Assembly (NCBI GenBank): GCA_002840015.1
Contig: PGZE01000053.1
Span: 1 to 36,675, forward strand
Reading direction: 5' to 3'
Length of the DNA: 36,675 bases
Origin: Gammaproteobacteria bacterium HGW-Gammaproteobacteria-2
GTDB lineage: Bacteria; Pseudomonadota; Gammaproteobacteria; Xanthomonadales; Xanthomonadaceae
Below, piece after piece: positions 1 through 7,484 of the stretch. Each line of letters starts with the position of its first letter. Position 1 is the stretch's first letter. Both the position numbers and the translations under genes were made by a program. Under the pieces are notes generated by a model. The model did not search any database and was not told the DNA's origin. It was given only the letters and a program-made list of their open reading frames with translations.

Positions 1-460
1 CAGCGTGCGCACGAAGCGGCCCAGGCTGTCCTGCGATCGGCTCATGTCCAGACACACGCCACCGACATTGCCGCACACGTGGATGCGGGTCTCGCGGCCC
101 ACATAGCTGTAGGTGGTCACGCGGCTGGCGTTGCCGTCGTCGCCATCGGCGGGCGATATCTTGCCCAGCGGCCTTCCGGCCAGATCGAAGCCGGAGATGC
201 GGGTGAAGCTCGGGGTGCTGCGGTAGGGCGTACTGGTCGCGGTTTGCCGGCCCAGCGCGTCGTATTGGGTATCGACCGTGGACCAACTGCCATCGAGCAG
301 TTTGCTCCGGGCCTTGATTACCCGCCCGAAGGCATCGAACACACTGACCTGGGTCGGGGCGCCGTCCTGTACCGTGGTGATCTGGTAGCCGCCGCCGCTG
401 GCGGTCAGCGCCATGCGCTGGTCCGGCTGCAGGCGGGTGACGCCGGAGTTGTGATGCCGC
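1..460 (-). pseudogene. RHS/YD-repeat protein, internal fragment
   Basis: Reading the minus strand gives an open frame rich in YD-type repeats. Motifs such as FDAFGRV, YDALGRQ, FDLAGRP and DSLGRFV are spaced about 20-45 residues apart, which is the hallmark of RHS/YD-repeat cell-surface or toxin-delivery proteins. The frame runs off the left edge, so the C-terminal side and any toxin tip lie outside the window. The repeat character stops near 450, just before the transposase gene begins on the other strand. The N-terminal part of the RHS protein is therefore missing, presumably lost by insertion and deletion. The exact junction cannot be placed. It is not expected to be functional. Confidence 0.7.
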
Positions 461-493
461 CGTATGCTGCGCGATTTCACATCGGAGCGCGTG

Positions 494-1390
494 ATGGTTG
501 GGCTATGGATGGTCTGGTGGCTATGGCGGCTCGTGACGGAGTACGTCCGCGTCGCACGCCATGCGCGACGAGGGAGTCGGCGCGTGTCCATCCATGATGC
601 AGTCGCGCACGTGTCGAACGTTCGCAACCGCCCTAAGCCGCCGTGGGTGCGGTGTGAAGTGATCCGTCTGCGGGCATGGTCGCCGGCGCTGAGCTGCCGG
701 AAACTCGCCGAGGTCTTCAATCGGCAATTCGCGGAACGAGGCGTCAGCGTCGGCAGGACGTATGTCGCGACCACGCTACGCAGCGCCACGGCGGACATCG
801 TGCGTCTGCGCCGCACCCTCAAACATCGCGTGCCGAGGGCGATGCCGCGCAACCGGGTATGGGCGCTCGATCTGACGGGGAAGGCGGACTTGAATGGGCA
901 CCAACAGATGATGTTGGGCTTGCTCGATCACGGCACGCGCGCTTGCCTGCGGTTGAGCGCGCTGACAGACAAGCGCAGCGTGACGATCCTGCTTGAGCTG
1001 ATCGCCGCGTTTAGGCGCTTTGGCTTGCCCAAGCGATTGCGGGTAGACAATGAAGCGTGCTTCAACTCGCGCCTGATGCGTAGTGCGCTCGCACTGCTCG
1101 GCATTCGCCTGCAAACCACCGACCTGCATTGCCCTTGGCAGAACGGCCGGATTGAACGCTTCTTTGGCACCTTCAAACAACACCTGGATCGGGTCACCGT
1201 CGCGGACAGCGATGACCTGCGTTGCAAGCTGATCGAGTTCCGCGCCTGGTACAACCACGTGCGCACGCATCAGCATCTGCACGGCTACACGCCCGCCGAA
1301 GCCTGGGATGGCCGCGCCAAGTCCACGAGGCAGCCGCAGTGGTTTGAAGTGTGGAATGGACGGATCACGGGGTGGTTCTTTCCGCCATGA
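494..1390 (+). CDS. DDE (rve superfamily) transposase, single-ORF IS481/IS3-like
   Basis: This is an integrase-core transposase that would cut and join DNA ends with two metal ions. The catalytic triad is visible: Asp in WALDLTGK, Asp in RVDNEAC and Glu in GRIERFFGTFK. Exactly 35 residues separate the second Asp from the Glu, the classic D,D(35)E spacing. The N-terminal ~90 residues are basic and helical, as expected for end-binding. The C-terminus carries the YNHVRTHQHLHGYTPAEAW motif typical of the rve family. I chose ATG 494 because GGAG at 484-487 lies 6 nt upstream; an earlier in-frame ATG at 464 lacks this. It is a single ORF with no upstream orfA, unlike IS3 itself. The coding sequence looks intact, so it may be active. 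Confidence 0.85.
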   Translation: MVGLWMVWWLWRLVTEYVRVARHARRGSRRVSIHDAVAHVSNVRNRPKPPWVRCEVIRLRAWSPALSCRKLAEVFNRQFAERGVSVGRTYVATTLRSATADIVRLRRTLKHRVPRAMPRNRVWALDLTGKADLNGHQQMMLGLLDHGTRACLRLSALTDKRSVTILLELIAAFRRFGLPKRLRVDNEACFNSRLMRSALALLGIRLQTTDLHCPWQNGRIERFFGTFKQHLDRVTVADSDDLRCKLIEFRAWYNHVRTHQHLHGYTPAEAWDGRAKSTRQPQWFEVWNGRITGWFFPP

Positions 1391-1425
1391 CACCCGACGC
1401 GGCGTACTTGGCTGACGACACCCAC

Positions 1426-1445
1426 CGGACAGTGAACACTGTCCG
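1426..1445. repeat. Perfect 9-2-9 palindrome downstream of the transposase
   Basis: CGGACAGTG and CACTGTCCG are exact inverted copies separated by AA. The first half-word recurs at 1609-1617. It could be part of the right end of the insertion sequence or a protein-binding site. There is no further support for either. Confidence 0.5.
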
Positions 1446-1605
1446 CAGGCGAGTTGCGCCAATGCCGACGAAACGTCACGAATGGGGCAGGCAATGGTCG
1501 CGGCACGGATGGAGATCGAGGTGAGTGGATGCGTGATTGAGCAAGCAATGACCAATCTGCGGCGATGATCCGGCGAAAATCGGGCCTCGCCGGTAACCGA
1601 ATCGT

Positions 1606-2481
1606 GTGCGGACAGTGCGGACGGGACATCGCGGACTGGGCCATTGGGTGCATGTGGATGCCGCCTGGGGCGGCTATCTGGCCACCCTGTTCCGCGCGCC
1701 GGATGGCAGTTTGCTGGCGCGCGACAAGGTAAGCGAGGGCTTTGCCCAGTTCCCCAGCAGCGAAGTCTACGAAGCCTTTGCGGCGCTGTCCGAGGCCGAT
1801 TCGATCACCGTTGATCCGGCGATGGAACTGCTCGCGGAAGATGCCGACTATGTCTTCGGCGCCAGCTCCGACAACTATCGGCAGCGCTTTCGCAACCTTG
1901 GCCGCTATATCCTGGAAGGCTCCAAATCCGGCGCAGCGGCGGCGGCGGTGTATGTCACCCACAAGGTGTTGCCGCTGGATCGCGAACACTTTGGCCGCAT
2001 TCCGCAGCAAACCGTGCGCTCGGCTGAGGTCTTCGAACAGGCGATCGCGCGCTTCGCCGAGCGTCTGGCCGATATCGCCACCGTCTGTCTGCCGTTTTTA
2101 CCCGATACCAACCTGATCTGCATCGCGATCAACGCGCGCGGCAATCGCAACATCGCCGCGATGCGGGTGCTGATCGAAAGCCTTTACGACCAGTTGCGCG
2201 TCGTCGACGGGCAACCGATTCAGCAGCGCGCATTTTTCGGCTCGATCACCACCCTCAAACCCGAAACCCTGGGCCCCACCGATTACCAGCGCGTGCTGGA
2301 TATGCTCGGCCTCGACCCGCCGGGGGCCGACGAAGACGGCCGCTTGTTGATCTTGCGGCACACCCTGATGAATCCGTTTTTACGCGACGAGCACGGTGGC
2401 ACCGATTACCTGGAGATGTACCTCGAACACCTTGAAAGTTTGGTGCGCGCGGCGCTCAAGGGGTCAGGCGTAGGCTGGTAA
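1606..2481 (+). pseudogene. Pyridoxal-dependent decarboxylase (group II), 5'-truncated remnant
   Basis: The translation matches the C-terminal half of group II PLP-dependent decarboxylases (glutamate/tyrosine/aromatic amino-acid type). It has HVDAAWGGY, which holds the Asp that pairs with the pyridine nitrogen, then DSITVDP, GRYILEGSKSGAAAAAV and a C-terminal LILRHTLMNPFL segment. Two defects are visible. Homology begins abruptly at about 1642, so the N-terminal substrate-binding half is absent. After DSITVDP the family normally continues with His-Lys, the Schiff-base lysine, and a loop of about 20-25 residues; here the frame jumps straight to AMELLAEDADYVF. The catalytic lysine is therefore gone. 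The remaining frame is open to the TAA/TAG region at 2481 and overlaps the end of the convergent yceI gene. It is almost certainly non-functional, and the truncation is probably linked to the adjacent insertion sequence. Confidence 0.8.
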
Positions 2482-2995
2482 CCACGCGCACGGCATTGGC
2501 GATGGTGTCCTCATCGGCCCACTCGCCGCCGCCCACACCAAAATCCAGTCGCTTGAGCTCGGCCTCGCCCTGCAACTGCGCCGGATTGCCGGGCGTCCAG
2601 CGAAACGTGAGGCTCACCGGGTGGGTGATACCGCGCAGGGTCAGCTCGCCATCGGCGACAAAGCGCCCGTCATCGAGCCGGCGAAACCGCTCTGCGCGGT
2701 AATGCGCCTGCGGCATGCGCTCGACCGCGAAAAAATCCTCGCCCTTGAGCGTGCTATCGCGCTCCTCATTCTGGCTGTCGGCACTGGCCAGATCGATGCG
2801 CACATCAAAGCGGCTGTCGGCCAGCGCATCCGGGTCAAAGCGGATATCGGCGCTGAACGCAGCAAAGCGGCCCTCGAAACTTTCGCCTTGCATGGCACCG
2901 ACGAATCCAAGTTGCGATTGCACGGTATCGACGTGGTAGTCGGCGGCGAACGCCGATAACGGCAACAACAAGGCCAGCAGAACTCTACGCATCAT
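2456..2995 (-). CDS. YceI-family periplasmic protein
   Basis: A 179-residue secreted protein of the YceI lipocalin-like family, which forms a beta-barrel that binds isoprenoid or other amphiphilic ligands in the periplasm. A signal peptide is evident (MMRRVLLALLLPLSAFA, cut before ADYHVD). The family pattern follows: an N-terminal Y-x-V-D strand, a central F-D-V-R-I-D strand, FFAVERMPQAHY, and the conserved LTLRGITHPVSL strand. ATG 2995 is preferred because AAAAGG lies 6 nt upstream; ATGs at 3001 and 2992 are alternatives. The start overlaps the last codons of the upstream cytochrome b561 gene, so the two are translationally coupled. Cytochrome b561-YceI pairing is common in proteobacteria. 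The exact ligand is unknown. Confidence 0.9.
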   Translation of the reverse strand: MMRRVLLALLLPLSAFAADYHVDTVQSQLGFVGAMQGESFEGRFAAFSADIRFDPDALADSRFDVRIDLASADSQNEERDSTLKGEDFFAVERMPQAHYRAERFRRLDDGRFVADGELTLRGITHPVSLTFRWTPGNPAQLQGEAELKRLDFGVGGGEWADEDTIANAVRVVTSLRLTP

Positions 2996-3554
2996 GTCCA
3001 TCCTTTTTATTGTGCAACCATGGCAGCATGCGGGCCAGAACCTGATCACGGTCCACAAAGTGATGTTTCAGCGCCGCCGCGGCATGCACCAGAACGACGA
3101 CAACCAACAGCCAGAACAGCCATTCGTGGGCCTCGCGAAAAAACACCTTCAACCCCGGGTCGGCGGGTACCAGCCGCGGCAGATTGAACCAGCCAAACCA
3201 GCGCAGTGCAAAATTGGCTGCCGAATTGAAAGCCCAGCCGCTGAGCGGTATTGCCAGCATCAGCGCATACAATCCGGCATGGGTGATAGTGGCCACCCGC
3301 CGCTGCCAGCACGGTCCCGGCGCCACTGGCGCCGGTCCGGCCGACAGCCGCCACAACAGGCGCAACAGCACCAGCGCGAGCACGGTGATGCCAATCGATT
3401 TGTGCAGCGCATAGGTCTTGATCTTGTCGATGCCATTGGGCAAGTCGGTCATGGTCAGGCCGAGCACCGCCATCACCACGATCAGCAGCACGACCAGCCA
3501 GTGCAGGAATTGGCTGACCACTCCCCAGCGTGTGTTTGAATTGCGCAGTTGCAT
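2985..3554 (-). CDS. Cytochrome b561, di-haem membrane protein
   Basis: A 189-residue, four-helix inner-membrane cytochrome of the bacterial b561 (CybB) family that moves electrons between quinol and acceptors such as superoxide or periplasmic partners. Hydrophobic spans lie at about residues 15-37, 50-70, 90-110 and 145-170. Histidines that fit the two b-haem sites appear in FLHWL, ALHKS, ITHAG, EAHEW and the terminal VHAAAALKHH. I chose ATG 3554 (MQLRNSN) because family members begin close to the first helix; AGGAG is present but about 12 nt upstream. A longer frame back to 3617 adds a non-conserved tail. It is the first gene of a two-gene operon, overlapping yceI by 11 nt, and diverges from the sensor kinase at 3703. 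Confidence 0.9.
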   Translation of the reverse strand: MQLRNSNTRWGVVSQFLHWLVVLLIVVMAVLGLTMTDLPNGIDKIKTYALHKSIGITVLALVLLRLLWRLSAGPAPVAPGPCWQRRVATITHAGLYALMLAIPLSGWAFNSAANFALRWFGWFNLPRLVPADPGLKVFFREAHEWLFWLLVVVVLVHAAAALKHHFVDRDQVLARMLPWLHNKKDGHDA

Positions 3555-3650
3555 GGTGCCGCCGATCTCCTGATAACGAATCGTGCGAAGCTCGCTGGTG
3601 TAATGGTGACAACCCACCGGGAGTTTACAGGTGACAGCCTACTTGCCGAT

Positions 3651-3665
3651 GCAACACTGTGTTGC
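3651..3665. promoter_or_regulatory. Perfect 7-1-7 palindrome between divergent genes
   Basis: GCAACAC and GTGTTGC flank one T in the 148-bp region between the divergent cytochrome b561 and sensor-kinase genes. Two nearby copies of GGTGACA (about 3605 and 3630) add direct-repeat structure. An operator for one or both genes is plausible, but no regulator is identified. Confidence 0.35.
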
Positions 3666-3702
3666 CACCATGGCGAGCAAACGATGCAATCGGGGGGTCC
3701 GG

Positions 3703-6700
3703 ATGCACTGCATGCTGAGAACGATAGGTCTGTTCCTTGTGCTGCTGCAAGCATCCGCACAGGCCACACCCGTACCGGAAATACCTGCCTTGCGCCGCTA
3801 CACGGCAGCCGACGGCTTGCCGGCAACCTTCGTCAGCTCCCTCGCGCAGGATCTATCCGGCCACCTGTGGCTGGGTACAGCAGATGGCCTGGCGCGCTAT
3901 GACGGCATCGCGTTCAAGGTTTATCGCTACGTCCCCGACGATCCGTTGTCTTTACCTGGCAACGTGGTGCAAGCGCTGTATATCGATGCCCGCGATCGGG
4001 TATTCGTCGGAGTTGAAGGCGGTGGCTTGAGCATGCTCGACCCGGCACGCGAGCATTTTGTCCACTGGCAACGCAAAACGCATTCCGAATTGCAAAGTGA
4101 CGATGTATTTACCATCACCGGCACCCGCGATGGTGCGATCTGGTTCGGCACCTATGCCGGCGGCCTGTATCGCCTGGACAGCGATGGCACGCTGCGTGGG
4201 TTCTGGCACGATCCCAAGCAAGCCGACAGTTTGCCCAGCGATACCGTGATTGCGTTGGCTGTAGATGCAACAGGGACGCTGTGGGTTGGCACCATCGACG
4301 GCCTGGCACGTTGGAACGGCAGCAGTTTCGACCGCATCGACAATGCCAATCTCACGCAACCCCTGGTTGTGAGTTTGTCTGCGGATGCGAAAGGCGGCTT
4401 GTGGATCGGGACCCGTGGCGGGCTGGTTTACCGCTCGCCAGATGGCCAGATAGCGCCTGCGGCATGGCGTGACAGACTGGCTGACCCAAACGTATTGCGG
4501 GTACTTGCCGATACGCGCGGTGAACACTGGGTTGCAACGAACAAAGGCATTTACCGCGTCGATGACACAGCGCATCTTGCGCCGCTTGTTCTCCAGCACA
4601 TGCTTGGAAAATCCGATACCGCAGTGCATGACATGCTGATCGATCACGAAGGCGGCATCTGGTTTGCCAGCCGTATGGGTCTGCTGCATCTGCCCCCGGG
4701 CTGGCGCCGATTTGCCAGCCCCAATCCCGGCCCCGAAGATGGTTCTACTTCCACCGGCGAGATGACGCGAAGCCTGTCCAGCAGTCACGACGGCATGATT
4801 TGGGCCAATGCCAGCCAACTAGGCCTGCGCCGACTCGATCCCGGCACGGGTCAATTGCTGCCGCCACCTGCGTGGACGGGGAGTTTCGGCAAAGCGCTTC
4901 TTTACGCCATCAGCGAGCGTCAAGACGGCTCGTTATGGATCAGCCAACGTGACAAATTGCTGAGCATCGACCCGCGCACCGGCGCACGGCGGCTATGGCA
5001 TGTTGGCGACGCCGCCGATGCGCCACTCACCGGCAACAGCGACCAGTTCATCGAAATGCGCGATGGCACCCTTTGGTCGATGAACCTGGGTATCGGCATG
5101 CAGGCGCGCGACCCCGCCGGCCGCGTGATCGACACCATTATCGTTGGCGATGGCAAAGGGCTCGAAGCCGGTGATGTCGAGCAGATCGGTATCGGCGCCG
5201 ATGGTGCGCTTTGGGTGGCAGGTGGCGATGGCCTGCTCGCCTGGAACGCTGGCGAACACCGCTTGCAGCCGATCACTGGCATGCCACAGGAAAGGGTCTA
5301 CGGTTTCGCCCTGGCCGGTGACGGCGCGGTATGGCTGGCGTTGCTGGGCGCTCTGGAGCGCTACCGTTGGGATGGTGAGCAGCTCGAACGCATGCTGCGC
5401 ATCGATCAGCGCCAAGGCTTCCCGGCAGTGGCGCCGGGTGGCGTGCTGATCGGCAGAGCGGGCGAGGTGTGGGCAACCACCCCACGTGGACTGGTGCGTT
5501 ACTCGCCTGAAAGCGACATGCTCCGACTCTATGGTTTACGCGCCGGCCTGCCCAGCCAGGCCTTTTACGACCGGCCGCCCCTGCTCAGCGCCGATGGGCT
5601 GGGCATTGCATCCACCCAAGGTGGCTTGCTGCTGTTCGATCCGGAGCCCGACCAACGCCTTGATCGTGCGGAAAAGCCATCCTCGTTGGTGATAGAAAAC
5701 ATCACCGTGCGTCGCGCCAATGACGATACCAAGCTACCGAATAACGCGCCTGTCATGCTCGGGCCACTCGATCGCGACTTGCGCATCGTGGCCCGGCTGC
5801 TCTCGTATGCGGACGTTTCGGCGCACCGCTATCGCTACCGCATGGTGGGTTACGACGATGACTGGGTGACGGTTGCCAGCCATGGAGAGCGCGTGTTCGC
5901 CCATTTACCGGCGGGGCGCTATCAACTACACGTACAGGCTGCCGATGCCTGGGGTAACTGGACGCACGTTACACCGTTGGATGTGCAGGTACGTCCTCCG
6001 TGGTGGGCAAGCACACTAGCGCGACTGGCCTACGTCATCGCTGCACTGCTTGTTATCGCCCTGTTTGCCATCGCTTACCGAACCCGTCTGCGCCGTCGCC
6101 ACGCCTTTGAAATGGCAGAGCAACGCCGTGAGCTGGCGGAACATTCGTCGTTGGCGAAAACCCGCTTTCTGGCGACCATGGGCCACGAAGTACGCACCCC
6201 GATGAGTGGCGTGATGGGCATGACCGAATTGCTGCTCGGCACCCCGTTGTCAGCGCCGCAGCGCCGCTACGCCGAATCAATCCGGCAAGCGGGCCAACAC
6301 CTGCTGCGGCTGGTCGATGACGCGTTGGATCTGGCCCGCATCGAAGCTGACAAGCTGACCTTGATCATCGCGCCATTCGCTGCACGCACCGTGCTGGAGC
6401 AGGTGCGCCAACTGCTGCAACCGCTGGCCGAACGCAAGGGCCTGGACTTCGCGTTCAGCGTTGCTGACGGCGTACCCGAGTGGTTGGCCGGCGATGCCGA
6501 CCGCATTCGTCAGATCGTGCTCAACCTCACTACCAATGCGATCAAGTTCACCGATCATGGCTCGGTGACTTTGCATGTGAACTGGGCCAATGATGAGCTG
6601 CACATCATGGTCAGCGATACCGGCCCGGGCCTGAATGCCGAACAATGCCAGCGCATCTTCGCGCGCTTTGAGCAGGCAGAAGGGGCGCGCACGGCGAGCC

Positions 6701-7239
6701 GCTACGGCGGTAGCGGCCTGGGCCTGGCGATCTGCCAGGAACTCGCAGCGGCAATGGGCGGCACCATCCGGGTACGCAGTCATCCTGGACAGGGTTCACG
6801 CTTTACAGTCTGCCTGCCGCTGGCGATTGCCAGCGCGCCCGCCGCACAAGCCGCCCAGCAAACCAGCCCGAGTCGCGCCGTATCACGCCACGTCCTGCTG
6901 GTCGAAGACGACATAACCGTGGCCGAGGTGGTCGGCAGTCTGCTGCGCAACCAGGGCCACAGCGTGGTTCATGCCGGACATGCGCTGAGTGCGATCAGCG
7001 AACTTGAAGCGCAGTCATTCGATCTCGCGTTCATTGATCTTGATCTACCCGGGCTTGATGGCCTGGCTCTGGCGCGCTTGATCCGCAGTCGCGGCTATCG
7101 ATTGCCATTGATAGCGATCACCGCACGCGCCGATGCCGAAGCCGAGCCGGCGGCACGCGACGCCGGCATGAACGACTTCCTGCGCAAGCCGCTTGCCGGC
7201 CAGCATCTGCTCGATGCGATGGCACGGCATACCGACTGA
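3703..7239 (+). CDS. Hybrid sensor histidine kinase/response regulator with beta-propeller sensor
   Basis: A 1178-residue one-piece two-component system. A short signal segment (LRTIGLFLVLLQASAQA) leads a periplasmic sensor of repeated Reg_prop blades, seen as HLWLGTADGLARYDG, LWVGTIDGLARWNG, LWIGTRGGLVY and IWFASRMGLLHL over roughly residues 25-660. A Y_Y_Y domain follows (YRYRMVGYDDDW, ~700-760), then one membrane helix at ~769-792. The cytoplasmic part has a HisKA H-box with phospho-acceptor His828 (MGHEVRTPMSG). Next comes a HATPase with N-box (LNLTTNAIKF), G1 (DTGPGL) and G2 (GSGLGLAI), and a C-terminal receiver with EDD, phospho-acceptor Asp1112 (FIDLDLPG) and Lys in LRKPL. No DNA-binding output is present, so phosphate must pass to another protein. 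ATG 3703 follows a GGGGGG stretch; a longer frame starts at 3631. The signal is probably a polysaccharide or peptide, by analogy with related sensors. Confidence 0.92.
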   Translation: MHCMLRTIGLFLVLLQASAQATPVPEIPALRRYTAADGLPATFVSSLAQDLSGHLWLGTADGLARYDGIAFKVYRYVPDDPLSLPGNVVQALYIDARDRVFVGVEGGGLSMLDPAREHFVHWQRKTHSELQSDDVFTITGTRDGAIWFGTYAGGLYRLDSDGTLRGFWHDPKQADSLPSDTVIALAVDATGTLWVGTIDGLARWNGSSFDRIDNANLTQPLVVSLSADAKGGLWIGTRGGLVYRSPDGQIAPAAWRDRLADPNVLRVLADTRGEHWVATNKGIYRVDDTAHLAPLVLQHMLGKSDTAVHDMLIDHEGGIWFASRMGLLHLPPGWRRFASPNPGPEDGSTSTGEMTRSLSSSHDGMIWANASQLGLRRLDPGTGQLLPPPAWTGSFGKALLYAISERQDGSLWISQRDKLLSIDPRTGARRLWHVGDAADAPLTGNSDQFIEMRDGTLWSMNLGIGMQARDPAGRVIDTIIVGDGKGLEAGDVEQIGIGADGALWVAGGDGLLAWNAGEHRLQPITGMPQERVYGFALAGDGAVWLALLGALERYRWDGEQLERMLRIDQRQGFPAVAPGGVLIGRAGEVWATTPRGLVRYSPESDMLRLYGLRAGLPSQAFYDRPPLLSADGLGIASTQGGLLLFDPEPDQRLDRAEKPSSLVIENITVRRANDDTKLPNNAPVMLGPLDRDLRIVARLLSYADVSAHRYRYRMVGYDDDWVTVASHGERVFAHLPAGRYQLHVQAADAWGNWTHVTPLDVQVRPPWWASTLARLAYVIAALLVIALFAIAYRTRLRRRHAFEMAEQRRELAEHSSLAKTRFLATMGHEVRTPMSGVMGMTELLLGTPLSAPQRRYAESIRQAGQHLLRLVDDALDLARIEADKLTLIIAPFAARTVLEQVRQLLQPLAERKGLDFAFSVADGVPEWLAGDADRIRQIVLNLTTNAIKFTDHGSVTLHVNWANDELHIMVSDTGPGLNAEQCQRIFARFEQAEGARTASRYGGSGLGLAICQELAAAMGGTIRVRSHPGQGSRFTVCLPLAIASAPAAQAAQQTSPSRAVSRHVLLVEDDITVAEVVGSLLRNQGHSVVHAGHALSAISELEAQSFDLAFIDLDLPGLDGLALARLIRSRGYRLPLIAITARADAEAEPAARDAGMNDFLRKPLAGQHLLDAMARHTD

Positions 7240-7250
7240 CGTCGCATCGC

Positions 7251-7360
7251 GGGACTGGGGACTCGGAAAAGCCAAGAAGCCGGGACTGGGGACTGGGGAC
7301 TGGGGACTCGGAAAAGCCAAGAAGCCGGGACTCGGGACTGGGGACTGGGGACTCGGAAAA
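7251..7360. repeat. GGGACT(G/C)-type tandem repeat field with a 27-bp spaced unit
   Basis: Just after the kinase stop codon, 7-8 bp words GGGACTGG/GGGACTCGG are tandemly repeated. A longer 27-bp unit (ACTCGGAAAAGCCAAGAAGC followed by CGGGACT) occurs at 7261-7287 and again at 7306-7332, with a partial third copy from 7351. These words are the reverse complement of the heptamer array that follows at 7388-7484. Confidence 0.9.
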
Positions 7361-7387
7361 GCAAGAGCAACAACGCAGAAGCAAAAG

Positions 7388-7484
7388 CCCGAGTCCCGAG
7401 TCCCGAGTCCCGAGTCCCGAGTCCCGAGTCCCGAGTCCCGAGTCCCGAGTCCCGAGTCCCGAGTCCCGAGTCCCGAGTCCCGAG
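7388..7484. repeat. Heptamer array CCCGAGT, about 13.9 perfect copies
   Basis: Ninety-seven bases consist of uninterrupted CCCGAGT units, ending directly against the polA stop codon at 7485-7487. Together with the complementary GGGACTC words at 7251-7360 they could fold as a long imperfect hairpin in RNA from either strand. They lie between two convergent genes, where such a structure could end transcription. Copy number is likely to vary by slippage. Confidence 0.95.

Larger units (their letters stand above)
450..1640 (+). mobile_element. Insertion sequence with an rve-type DDE transposase, ends not resolved
   Basis: A single transposase gene sits between an RHS fragment whose coding ends near 450 and a decarboxylase fragment whose homology begins near 1642. 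The element or its remnant lies within these limits. I could not find convincing matching terminal inverted repeats or a target duplication, so the boundaries are only the outer limits of flanking homology. The stretch 1391-1605 has no gene. It contains a perfect palindrome at 1426-1445 and a partial copy of the same CGGACAGTG word near 1609-1617, which may belong to the right end. Confidence 0.6.

Noticed and set aside
7388-7484. Possible CRISPR-like array
   Set aside because: It is a 7-bp head-to-tail repeat without spacers and without cas genes nearby.
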